NCBI GenBank assembly: GCA_040880365.1
Contig: JBBDIO010000060.1
Span: 1 to 7,339, forward strand
Direction of reading: 5' to 3'
DNA length: 7,339 nt
Source: JBBDIO01 sp040880365
Lineage (GTDB): Bacteria; Chloroflexota; Anaerolineae; Caldilineales; Caldilineaceae
Below the pieces are notes generated by a model. That model ran no database searches and was not told the origin of the DNA. It was given only the letters and a program-made list of their open reading frames with translations. The position numbers and the translations under genes were made by a program. This document shows, in pieces, positions 1 to 6,102 of the stretch (position 1 is its first letter; every line of letters starts with the position of its first letter).

Positions 1-3000
1 CACAGGCGGATTTGCGCCAAGAGAAAGATGTTGACAATGGCTTCGGCAGTCGACAGCGCCGTCTCGAAATGGATACGTGCCTGGTCGGGCTGGTGGCGTG
101 CCAGGGCAAGCCGACCCAGGTTGGCGGTAATGCCTGCGATGCGCTCGGACTGGGTCAGCTGGTGGGCGACGCGCAAGCCATTCCGAAAATAGGTCTCGGC
201 CTGATCCAGCGCGCCCTGGGCCAGCGCAATTTCGCCCAGGGTGGAAAGCAAATAGCCGTTCATATTGAGGAAGCCGCGTTCCTGGGCCAGGGCATAGCCG
301 ATTTCTGCATGTTCGCGTGCTGCGGCGGCCTGCGTTGGGTCGTCCAACAGGTGCAGATGATAGGCCAGATTGTTTTGAGCCAGAATGTGACAGCGCATCA
401 TCTCTTCATTGGTCAGGGGCGCGGTGAGTTCCAGTGCCCGGCGAAAGCGCTCGATGGCGCGGAGCAGTCGCCCTTGTTGGGCGTCGATGCTGCCGAGTTC
501 GAAGGAAATCTGCGCCAGCCGTATTTGCGAAAGCAAATCGTCGGCGGTCGCGAGACGCGACTCGGCCTCGATCATGTGTGCGGTGGCGGCGGTCAGATCG
601 CTGCCGCCCACCGAAAGGCCCGCGGCCCACATGAAATCGGCGGTGAAGCGCACGTCGTCGTCTTCGATATCCTGCAAGGATTCGGCGATGGCGACGACTT
701 CTTCATATTGGGCCTGGTTGATTAGTGCCTCGGCCAATGATGGCAAGGCATCGCGCAGGATGGCAATGGCGGGAGTTGTATGGGCTTCGACCACGACCTG
801 GCGCAGGGTGCTGGTCGCGTTTTGCATTTCTCCGGCATGTAGATAAGCCTGACCCAGTGCGGTCGCAAGTTCGAGCCGGGTAGTGGCGGGCGTATCGTTG
901 GGCAAAAGTTCCAGGGCTTGTTGATAAAAACCGATGGCGGGCTGCCAGGCTGCGACCGCGGCGGCCCGCTTGCCGGCGCGCCGGGCATAGACAAGGGCCT
1001 GGGCGGGTATGTTCCCCTCGGCATAGTGATGCGCCAGCAGACCCGCGTTCTCGTCTAACTGGTCGGGATAGAGACTTTCCAGCGCGGCCGCTACTCGACG
1101 ATGCAACAGACGATAGCGGACTTCGCCCACCTCGCGATAGGCAACTTCACGCGTCAGGCTATGGTCAAATGAAAAGCGTTCCCCGCCCACATTTTGGATC
1201 AGCCGCTGGTTGCGCAGTTCGTCCAGCGCATCGAGCGCGGCCATATCGGAAAGGGCCGAAACCCGCGCCACCACTTCAAAATCGAACTCGCGGCCGACTG
1301 CCACCGCCGCATCCAGAATGCGGCGCGCCGATTCGGAAAGCGTTTCCAGCCGGTTTTGCACCAGGGTGTAGACGGTCTGGGGGACGACCGGCACGCTGGG
1401 CAGCTGATGGATGTTGACGGTGCCGTCGGCGTGGAGCAGGTGGGTTTCGTGGGCGTGGCGCAGGAGGTGAACCATGATAAACGGGCTGCCTTCGGCGCTG
1501 CGATAGAGCCAGTTGCCCAGGGGGTGCGCATAGTGGGGGCTGAGGCGTTGGGCGAGTTCGATGACTTCTTCGCGGCTGAGCGGGCCAAGGGTCAGACGAT
1601 GCAACAGGTCTTCGCGGGTCAGGGTCTGGATGAGGGTCGCGCTCGTGGAGCGCGTGCGCAAAGGATGGCCTGCGGCGACCAGATGCACGGGCATTTCCTC
1701 GTCGGCCATGCGCCGGGTGAGATAGCCCAGCAGCCCCAGGGTGGCCGTATCGGCCCAGTGCAGGTCATCGATGAAAACGACCAGGGGTTGCAGTTGTGCC
1801 AGCGCGCCCAACCATTGGTAAACACTTTCCCACAGCCGCGAGGCATCGGCATCGTGGGTGGGGCGGGTTTCTGCATTGCGATTTTCCCCCGCGGGGGCCG
1901 CGATCAGTTCGGGGACGATTCGCCCGATTTCCTGTTGCCAGACGGGCGCGAGCTGCATCTGGGCGCGCCACTGGGGCCAGGTGGGGGCGCGGGCCACGCT
2001 GCGCAACGCTTCGATCACCGGCTGATAGGGCAGGCGGCTTTCCAGCTCGCGCGCACGTCCGCTCAAGACCAGGTGTTGGTGGGGGGCCTGTTGCGCCAAA
2101 AAGTGCTGGACCAACGAAGTCTTGCCGAATCCGGGTTCGCCCTCAATCAGGATGAGCTTGCGGTCATCCTGCCAACTCGCCAGCTGTGCCAGCTCGGCGG
2201 CGCGCCCGATGAACGGGACGCTGAGACCGGAGCCATTGGGCGCGCCGTGGCGGGAGGAATGGCGCGCCTCATCCACACTGCGGCTCTCGCTGCGGTTCTG
2301 GCTGTGGTTGTCGCTGGGGGTAAGGCGGTGCGCGCGCGCGTCTGCCGATTCTGGCGCGGGCACATCCGGCGCAAGTGGCTGGGTAGCGGAGGGCGGCAGC
2401 TCGACCGCGGGTGCGCTTGGCTGGGCGCTCGGCGCAAACTCGGCATAGGGAGCTGGCAAGGGCGCATCGGTCACGATGGCGTCGTAGAGGGCCTGGGTCT
2501 CGGTCATGGGGGGCACCCCCATTTCATCATCCAGGAGTTGACGAAATTCCTCGAAGCGCCGAATCGCACCGGGGCGATCACCCGCGCGCTGGTGCAGGGC
2601 CAGGGCACTGCGCTGGAGATCTTCCTGGAAGGGGTCCAGCATGAGCGCCTGTTCGATGGCCGCGAGCGCCTGGGCAGTTTCCCCCTGTTGCGCATGTAGA
2701 CGGCTAAGCGCGTCGTAGCCCCGAATAGCAATGCGGCGCAAACGTTCACGCTCCAGAGTCAACCACTCTTCGTATTCGGGAATGTCGCCCGCGTCGAAAT
2801 CGGCTAAAAGGTCGCCACGATAGTGGGCAAGGCATGTGTGGGCCTGTTGGCGCAACTGTGCGGGGTCCTGGCTCGACGCGGCGTGGAGCAACGCTTCGAA
2901 ATCAAACGCCGCCAGCTCGCGCGCATCCACGGTGAGCGCACCGGTCAGGGCGACGGTATCGGCGTCTGCCGCCAGATGATCGCCAATCGATTGTCGCAGG

Positions 3001-3203
3001 TTATACAGCGTGCTGCGCAGGTTGCCGCGCGCGGTATCGGGCGTGTGATCGGCCCAGAGAATGGACAGCAACCGGTTGCGGTTGACGGGTTGCGCGTGCG
3101 CGGCGAGATAGAAGAGCAGGGCACGGCTTTTGCGCCGATTGATAGAGAGACGCTTGGCGTCTAAGGTCACCTCGGTTGATCCGAGCAGGCGAATCGACAA
3201 CAT
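1..3203 (-). CDS. BTAD-domain transcriptional regulator with AAA-type ATPase and TPR region (AfsR/SARP-like), C-terminus cut by window edge
   Basis: The minus strand is open without a stop from the ATG at 3203 to the left edge (1067 complete codons). Residues 1-90 resemble the SARP winged-helix DNA-binding domain (MLSIRLLGSTEVTLD..., then RGNLRSTLYNLRQSIGD). Residues about 97-245 form an all-helical BTAD domain ending near TETQALYDAI. A low-complexity linker (about 246-328), Pro/Ala-rich then Ser/Arg/His/Asn-rich, leads to VPFIGR (329-334), the usual opening of an STAND/AAA ATPase. Walker A is GEPGFGKTS (355-363). Walker B is LVVFIDDLHWAD (474-485). SAEGSPF (569-575) and FDHSLTREVAYREV (from 679) match the end of such ATPase modules. 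From about 730 onward, helical TPR-like repeats continue to the edge. By family, it is a cytoplasmic ATP-dependent activator whose target and ligand are unknown. The adjacent upstream MFS gene is a possible target. It has no Shine-Dalgarno; see the promoter entry. The family assignment is firm; the function is open. Confidence 0.93.
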   Translation of the reverse strand, partial: MLSIRLLGSTEVTLDAKRLSINRRKSRALLFYLAAHAQPVNRNRLLSILWADHTPDTARGNLRSTLYNLRQSIGDHLAADADTVALTGALTVDARELAAFDFEALLHAASSQDPAQLRQQAHTCLAHYRGDLLADFDAGDIPEYEEWLTLERERLRRIAIRGYDALSRLHAQQGETAQALAAIEQALMLDPFQEDLQRSALALHQRAGDRPGAIRRFEEFRQLLDDEMGVPPMTETQALYDAIVTDAPLPAPYAEFAPSAQPSAPAVELPPSATQPLAPDVPAPESADARAHRLTPSDNHSQNRSESRSVDEARHSSRHGAPNGSGLSVPFIGRAAELAQLASWQDDRKLILIEGEPGFGKTSLVQHFLAQQAPHQHLVLSGRARELESRLPYQPVIEALRSVARAPTWPQWRAQMQLAPVWQQEIGRIVPELIAAPAGENRNAETRPTHDADASRLWESVYQWLGALAQLQPLVVFIDDLHWADTATLGLLGYLTRRMADEEMPVHLVAAGHPLRTRSTSATLIQTLTREDLLHRLTLGPLSREEVIELAQRLSPHYAHPLGNWLYRSAEGSPFIMVHLLRHAHETHLLHADGTVNIHQLPSVPVVPQTVYTLVQNRLETLSESARRILDAAVAVGREFDFEVVARVSALSDMAALDALDELRNQRLIQNVGGERFSFDHSLTREVAYREVGEVRYRLLHRRVAAALESLYPDQLDENAGLLAHHYAEGNIPAQALVYARRAGKRAAAVAAWQPAIGFYQQALELLPNDTPATTRLELATALGQAYLHAGEMQNATSTLRQVVVEAHTTPAIAILRDALPSLAEALINQAQYEEVVAIAESLQDIEDDDVRFTADFMWAAGLSVGGSDLTAATAHMIEAESRLATADDLLSQIRLAQISFELGSIDAQQGRLLRAIERFRRALELTAPLTNEEMMRCHILAQNNLAYHLHLLDDPTQAAAAREHAEIGYALAQERGFLNMNGYLLSTLGEIALAQGALDQAETYFRNGLRVAHQLTQSERIAGITANLGRLALARHQPDQARIHFETALSTAEAIVNIFLLAQIRL

Positions 3204-3209
3204 GGTTGC

Positions 3210-3238
3210 ATCGTACTTGCGGCGTGGGCAAAAGTCAA
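3210..3238 (-). promoter_or_regulatory. Sigma70-like promoter of the BTAD regulator, predicting a leaderless mRNA
   Basis: On the minus strand, TTGACT (3238-3233, 5 of 6 to consensus) is followed by exactly 17 bp and TACGAT (3215-3210, 4 of 6). A start site 7 nt past the -10 box falls on 3203, the A of the chosen ATG. No purine-rich ribosome-binding site precedes that ATG, which agrees with a leaderless transcript. The box match is seen in the sequence; the transcription start is inferred. Confidence 0.55.
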
Positions 3239-3243
3239 TTGGA

Positions 3244-3253
3244 TATGCGCATA
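3244..3253. repeat. 10-bp perfect palindrome upstream of the regulator's -35 box
   Basis: TATGCGCATA is its own reverse complement. It lies 5 bp upstream of the TTGACT box, in the 71-bp gap between the MFS stop and the regulator start. The position suits an operator or activator site, possibly for autoregulation. A palindrome this short can also occur by chance. Confidence 0.3.
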
Positions 3254-3274
3254 GTCTGTATATGGGGCTAGCAA

Positions 3275-4528
3275 TTACGGGGGCGCGTCTGTGGAATTAC
3301 TGCTCGAATCGCTGACCGGATTGCTATGGCGCAGCCGGCGCGCGTAGAGCGCGATGATGGGCGCCAATAGCAGCGCAGAGAAGATCATGGCTGCACGCAG
3401 CGAACGCAGTCCTACCGCGCCTACGCCCGGCCCACCCATAATCTGACCCAGGGCGTCGGTTTGGCCCAAAAATGAGAGAACCGTGGCGCGCACCGGAGCC
3501 GGTATGTGGCGATTGAGCCAGGTGGCGCTGAGAGGATATTGGAGTGAACGCAGCGCGCCGACCATGAGAAACGCGAGGGCTGCCAGTTCAAAACCAGGCG
3601 CTAGCCCAAAAAGCAGCAACGCGCCCATCAAGAGGACTGTGACCGCCAATAGGGTGCGCCCAATCGCGCGGTTGCTTTCCAGATTCACACGCCGGATCAC
3701 CAGTTCGCTGATAGCAATGCCCATCACAAACGACGCGCCGTTGAGAAGCCCGATCCAGACCACGGGCGGCGCATCCAGCCAAGCAGGAAAGACAAAATTG
3801 TGGAGGAAATGCGCTTCCCAGAGACGGTCGAAGCCTTCGCTGAAACTGCCATAGAGTACACCAATGAAAACAAACATGAGCAGCACGGGTTGACGGCGTA
3901 TGACAGCCAGCCCGGTTTGGGTTTGATGCAGCATGGTTTGCCAGGTCGTGCGGTCGCTGGGCGCGGCGCGGTGGAAGTGCGTTTCCGGCATGATGAAAAT
4001 CAACACGCCGCTGAGACCGACCATCAGCACGCCGCCTACAAATACCGAGAGCGCGGGCGTATAGAACGCAGCGAGAATGGTGCCCATGCCAATCCCCAAC
4101 AGCGCGCCCAGCCGCCGGGCCTGTGCGCTGCGCAGAAAGATGCGTGCCAACTGGTTTTCGCCCACTTCGTCGGCAATCCACGCCGTAAACGCGCCGCTGA
4201 TAAAGGTCTCGCCCACACCCCGCACAAATTCTGCCAGCAGAATCATCGTTAACAGGGGAAATAGCCCCTGTACTACATAGCAAAGTCCAATCAGGGCAAT
4301 TCCCACGATAACAGAAAGTCGGCGGCTATAGAGATCGGCAATCACGCCCGTGGGGATCTCGAAAATAAAGATTGTGGCTTCGAGCAGTGTGCCAACCAGC
4401 ACCAACTGAAGGGGGTTCAGGCCCACATCCTGCACATAATAGACTGCCAGCACAGTAAAGATTGTGCTGCTAAAGAGGCTCTGGCAGAAATTCACACCCA
4501 CATACAGTGGATAGGCGGAAAGGCGCAC
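3275..4528 (-). CDS. Major facilitator superfamily transporter, probably a drug/small-molecule efflux pump
   Basis: This 417-residue protein is strongly hydrophobic through most of its length, compatible with the usual 12 membrane helices of MFS proteins. Motif A of the family sits between helices 2 and 3: GVIADLYSRR (61-70), with G61, D65, R69 and R70. A second conserved-looking stretch, GETFISGAFTAWIADEVG (106-123), resembles helix 4 of export-type MFS members. The basic/polar segment around 183-205 fits the central cytoplasmic loop, and the last 20 residues form a polar Ser/Asn-rich tail. The start is GTG at 4528, supported by AGGAA 8 nt upstream; no nearby ATG is better placed. The BTAD regulator follows 71 bp downstream on the same strand. 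Orientation is opposite to the arsR gene across a shared control region. The superfamily is certain; substrate and direction of transport are not visible. Confidence 0.92.
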   Translation of the reverse strand: MRLSAYPLYVGVNFCQSLFSSTIFTVLAVYYVQDVGLNPLQLVLVGTLLEATIFIFEIPTGVIADLYSRRLSVIVGIALIGLCYVVQGLFPLLTMILLAEFVRGVGETFISGAFTAWIADEVGENQLARIFLRSAQARRLGALLGIGMGTILAAFYTPALSVFVGGVLMVGLSGVLIFIMPETHFHRAAPSDRTTWQTMLHQTQTGLAVIRRQPVLLMFVFIGVLYGSFSEGFDRLWEAHFLHNFVFPAWLDAPPVVWIGLLNGASFVMGIAISELVIRRVNLESNRAIGRTLLAVTVLLMGALLLFGLAPGFELAALAFLMVGALRSLQYPLSATWLNRHIPAPVRATVLSFLGQTDALGQIMGGPGVGAVGLRSLRAAMIFSALLLAPIIALYARRLRHSNPVSDSSSNSTDAPP

Positions 4529-4532
4529 GCGG

Positions 4533-4588
4533 TTGTTTCCTATATGTCTTGCTATATGTGTGTTGCTATATGTGTGTTGCTATATGTG
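4533..4588. repeat. Tandem 14-bp repeats directly upstream of the MFS start
   Basis: Two identical copies of TGTTGCTATATGTG (4561-4574 and 4575-4588) follow a one-mismatch copy (4547-4560). A degenerate fourth copy (about 4533-4546) keeps CTATATG but is spaced 12 rather than 14 bp. On the minus strand this last copy reads CATATAGGAAACAA and contains the MFS Shine-Dalgarno AGGAA. An inverted copy of the TATATGTGT core lies at 4644-4652. The array could be protein-binding DNA or an mRNA leader element. Confidence 0.85.
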
Positions 4589-4648
4589 AGAGGCACATGA
4601 TGCCCTGGTGTTACACGCGCGCCGGTAAATGAAGGGTATGCAGACACA

Positions 4649-4678
4649 TATATAAACAGACGCGCAAGTTTTGGGCAA
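4649..4678 (-). promoter_or_regulatory. Weak promoter candidate for the MFS gene
   Basis: On the minus strand, TTGCCC (4678-4673) and TATATA (4654-4649) are separated by 18 bp, each matching sigma70 consensus at 4 of 6 positions. If it is used, the MFS mRNA would carry a leader of roughly 110 nt containing the whole 14-bp repeat array. The match is modest and AT-rich sequence here makes chance hits likely. Confidence 0.3.
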
Positions 4679-4748
4679 GCGAACGGTGAAGGGGGCGTGC
4701 CCTATTGGCGCACTCGCGGGCAATTTGAAAATAGAGGCCACAAACCCC

Positions 4749-4777
4749 TTGACATTGTCACGCAATTGGTGTATTTT
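4749..4777 (+). promoter_or_regulatory. Sigma70-like promoter of the arsR-SRPBCC unit
   Basis: A perfect TTGACA (4749-4754), 17 bp, then TATTTT (4772-4777, 4 of 6). The -35 box lies in a small inverted repeat, TGACA-T-TGTCA (4750-4760). The -10 box is the left edge of the 40-bp palindrome. Predicted transcription start is near 4784, giving a leader of about 145 nt before the arsR ATG. Confidence 0.6.
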
Positions 4778-4810
4778 ACCAATAGGTTAATTAACTGATT
4801 GGTGAAATAC
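4771..4810. promoter_or_regulatory. 40-bp near-perfect palindrome, probable operator of the ArsR repressor
   Basis: Bases pair about a centre at 4790.5: 17 of 20 positions are complementary. The outer arms are GTATTTTACCAAT (4771-4783) and ATTGGTGAAATAC (4798-4810, 12 of 13 matching). The core is the perfect palindrome GTTAATTAAC (4786-4795). A further ATTGGT at 4765-4770 makes another inverted pair with ACCAAT at 4778-4783. The element covers the -10 box and predicted start, where a bound ArsR dimer would block polymerase. The symmetry is seen; the binder is inferred. Confidence 0.7.
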
Positions 4811-4930
4811 GTGTTGCATAGATGATGATGCTATTCTGGTTATGTTTTGACTCGATGATCTTGAGGGTAGGCGTTGGCGTATGCGGTGTGGCGTGGTGTG
4901 GTGAATTGGTAGATGCTGCCAGGGGGATAG

Positions 4931-5329
4931 ATGACCGATAGTTTGAGCGTGACATTTGCGGCACTTGCGGATCCAACGCGGCGCGCAATCCTGGCGCAGT
5001 TGTCTCGGCGCGAAATGGCAGTGACGGAATTGGCGAAACCGTTTGCCATGACCCTGCCGGCGATTTCCAAGCATCTCAAGGTGTTGGAACGGGCGGGGCT
5101 GATTGAGCGCGGACGCAAAGCGCAGTTGCGCCCGGCGCGCCTGGATGCGGCTCCGCTGCAGGAAGCGGCCGCGTGGATCGAAACCTATCGCCGCTTTTGG
5201 GATGAGAGCTTCGACCGTCTGGACGATTATTTACAGCAACTGCAAGCGGCTCAGCACGCCAAAGATGCGTCGGAATCGCATTCTGAACGCGGCAATCTAC
5301 CCCACGCCGATAGGCCACAGGGCGAGTAG
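4931..5329 (+). CDS. ArsR/SmtB-family winged-helix repressor, cysteine-free subtype paired with an SRPBCC gene
   Basis: This 132-residue protein is slightly longer than the usual 100-120 of the family. LADPTRRAIL (12-21) is the signature first helix. ELAKPFAMTLPAISKHLKVL (33-52) contains the helix-turn-helix with its recognition helix at about 41-54. ERAGLIERGRKAQLRPARLD (53-72) forms the wing, and helices with YRRFWDESFDRLDDYL (86-101) complete the dimer surface. There is no cysteine at all, so the ELCVCDL-type metal site is absent and thiol metal sensing is unlikely. Residues 105-132 are a polar, probably disordered tail. The ATG at 4931 has AGGGGG (4921-4926) 4 nt upstream. Subtypes of this form commonly precede AHSA1/SRPBCC genes, as here, 119 bp downstream. 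It probably represses its own promoter through the 4771-4810 palindrome. The inducer is unknown. Confidence 0.93.
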   Translation: MTDSLSVTFAALADPTRRAILAQLSRREMAVTELAKPFAMTLPAISKHLKVLERAGLIERGRKAQLRPARLDAAPLQEAAAWIETYRRFWDESFDRLDDYLQQLQAAQHAKDASESHSERGNLPHADRPQGE

Positions 5330-5336
5330 GTGAACC

Positions 5337-5356
5337 CCCGCCTGCAACTTGGCGGG
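5337..5356 (+). repeat. Short GC hairpin in the arsR-SRPBCC gap
   Basis: CCCGCC (5337-5342) and GGCGGG (5351-5356) can pair around an 8-nt loop just after the arsR stop. It is followed by AAAA rather than a T-run, so it is not a canonical terminator. It could stabilise or partly separate the two cistrons. Confidence 0.4.
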
Positions 5357-5375
5357 AAAACTGTACCCACATAAA

Positions 5376-5397
5376 CAATCTGACGACAATCTGACGA
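5376..5397. repeat. Two tandem copies of an 11-bp sequence upstream of the SRPBCC gene
   Basis: CAATCTGACGA is repeated exactly, head to tail (5376-5386 and 5387-5397), one helical turn apart, which suits two protein dimers on one DNA face. A TATGAT box (5412-5417) lies downstream with CTGACG (5391-5396) 15 bp before it, giving a weak internal promoter candidate. Confidence 0.55.
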
Positions 5398-5416
5398 AGC
5401 AGTTTAATCACTATGA

Positions 5417-5432
5417 TTACGCAATCGCGTAA
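5417..5432. repeat. Inverted repeat next to the SRPBCC ribosome-binding site
   Basis: TTACGC (5417-5422) and GCGTAA (5427-5432) are perfect complements around AATC. The repeat ends directly before GGAGAAAGG, the ribosome-binding region of the next gene. It could be an operator or an mRNA hairpin affecting translation. Confidence 0.45.
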
Positions 5433-5448
5433 CGGAGAAAGGTCAATT

Positions 5449-5973
5449 ATGTCTGCGAATACCGGTACCACACAAGCAGGAAGCCCTGCGCAGGGAACTG
5501 TTGTCGAAACTGATGGGCGCGAGCTGACCCTTACGCGGGTGTTTGCGGCGCCACGCTCGCTGGTTTTCGAAGCATTCTCCGACTGCAAGCATCTTAAATA
5601 TTGGTGGGGACCCACGGGTTGGACGTTGCCGGTCTGTGAGATGGATTTTCGGGTGGGAGGCGTGTGGCATTACTGCATGGGAGGGCCGGAAGGTGAGGAA
5701 TCGTGGGGCAAGGCGATTTATTCGGAAATTGTAAAGCCCACGCGAATCGTGTATATGGATTACTTTTCCGACGCCGAGGGGTCTCTTTCCGACAACATGC
5801 CTGGCATTCAGGTTACCGTCACTTTTGAAGAAGACGGGAACGCCACCAAGGTCGTATCGCGTGCCCAGACGGGTACGGATGCGGAGATGCAGGGGTTGGT
5901 CGAAATGGGGATGGTCGAAGGGATCAAGCAAACCTGGGATCGCCTGGCAGAACATCTGGCAACCCAGGTGTAA
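5449..5973 (+). CDS. AHSA1-like SRPBCC (START-fold) domain protein
   Basis: The protein has 174 residues from the ATG at 5449. This start is chosen over an in-frame ATG at 5413 because GGAGAAAGG (5434-5442) ends 6 nt before it, and the extra 12 residues would fall in an inverted repeat. Family hallmarks are RVFAAPRSLVFEAFSD (30-45), the WW pair in LKYWWGPTGW (49-58), MDFRVGGVWHYCM (65-77), the strand TRIVYMDYF (98-106) and the C-terminal helix IKQTWDRLAEHL (159-170). These fit COG3832, named for similarity to the activator of Hsp90 ATPase. Bacterial members form a hydrophobic ligand cavity, and most have no known ligand or partner. It is probably cytoplasmic, with no signal peptide or membrane segment. 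It lies 119 bp after arsR on the same strand, probably co-transcribed, perhaps with an extra internal promoter. A terminator follows. Confidence 0.92.
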   Translation: MSANTGTTQAGSPAQGTVVETDGRELTLTRVFAAPRSLVFEAFSDCKHLKYWWGPTGWTLPVCEMDFRVGGVWHYCMGGPEGEESWGKAIYSEIVKPTRIVYMDYFSDAEGSLSDNMPGIQVTVTFEEDGNATKVVSRAQTGTDAEMQGLVEMGMVEGIKQTWDRLAEHLATQV

Positions 5974-5998
5974 ACAGCGCATCGCACTACGCGCCGAT

Positions 5999-6024
5999 AG
6001 TCTTTTATGCCGGTAGTCTTTTAT
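5999..6024 (+). repeat. Short direct repeat AGTCTTTTAT, also found in the terminator tail
   Basis: AGTCTTTTAT occurs at 5999-6008, 6015-6024 and again at 6066-6075, where it forms the end of the stem and T-tract of the terminator. The two upstream copies lack a long stem and may be remnants of duplicated terminator tails. Confidence 0.5.
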
Positions 6025-6034
6025 AAAGAGTTGC

Positions 6035-6076
6035 GACTTGGGACGTTCAAATACAGGACGTCCCAAGTCTTTTATT
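6035..6076 (+). terminator. Intrinsic terminator of the arsR-SRPBCC unit
   Basis: GACTTGGGACGT (6035-6046) pairs perfectly over 12 bp with ACGTCCCAAGTC (6058-6069). Allowing one G-U pair it extends to 14 bp with a 7-nt loop. TTTTATT (6070-6076) follows. It lies 61 bp after the SRPBCC stop, between convergent genes. In the other direction the tail is weaker (CTCTTTATAAAA), so it may also slow transcription from the dodecin gene. Confidence 0.88.
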
Positions 6077-6102
6077 GGCGGTCTTATATTGACGCGCGTT
6101 AA

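Larger units (their letters stand above)
4529..4930. promoter_or_regulatory. Divergent control region between MFS and arsR genes (402 bp, no gene)
   Basis: The region holds, in order: tandem 14-bp repeats next to the MFS start, a weak leftward promoter candidate, a good rightward promoter with a 40-bp palindrome over its -10, and a roughly 145-nt leader before arsR. ATTGGT occurs at 4765-4770, 4798-4803 and 4905-4910, and its complement ACCAAT at 4778-4783. This suggests several half-sites for one binding protein. No RNA gene is convincing here. Confidence 0.7.

Noticed and set aside
12..725. 237-codon open frame on the plus strand
   Set aside because: It is antisense to the TPR region of the regulator, with no recognisable motif or ribosome-binding site.
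1194..2699. 501-codon open frame on the plus strand
   Set aside because: It lies wholly antisense to the regulator, whose domains and Walker motifs are clear. The plus-strand translation has no recognisable domain. Long antisense frames are common in GC-rich genes.
3800..4252. 150-codon plus-strand frame inside the MFS gene
   Set aside because: It is antisense to conserved membrane helices of the transporter; a shadow frame.
4891..4930. Resemblance to the 5' half of a leucine tRNA (GTGGTGAATTGGTAGATGC)
   Set aside because: There is no matching acceptor strand, anticodon arm or T-loop downstream, and the arsR start follows at once.
4822..4941. 39-codon leader frame overlapping the arsR start by 11 nt
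   Set aside because: It begins with three ATG codons but has no Shine-Dalgarno and no recognisable peptide. Translational coupling to arsR is possible but unsupported.
5076..5615. 179-codon minus-strand frame across arsR and SRPBCC
   Set aside because: It spans two well-supported plus-strand genes and their control region, with no domain of its own.
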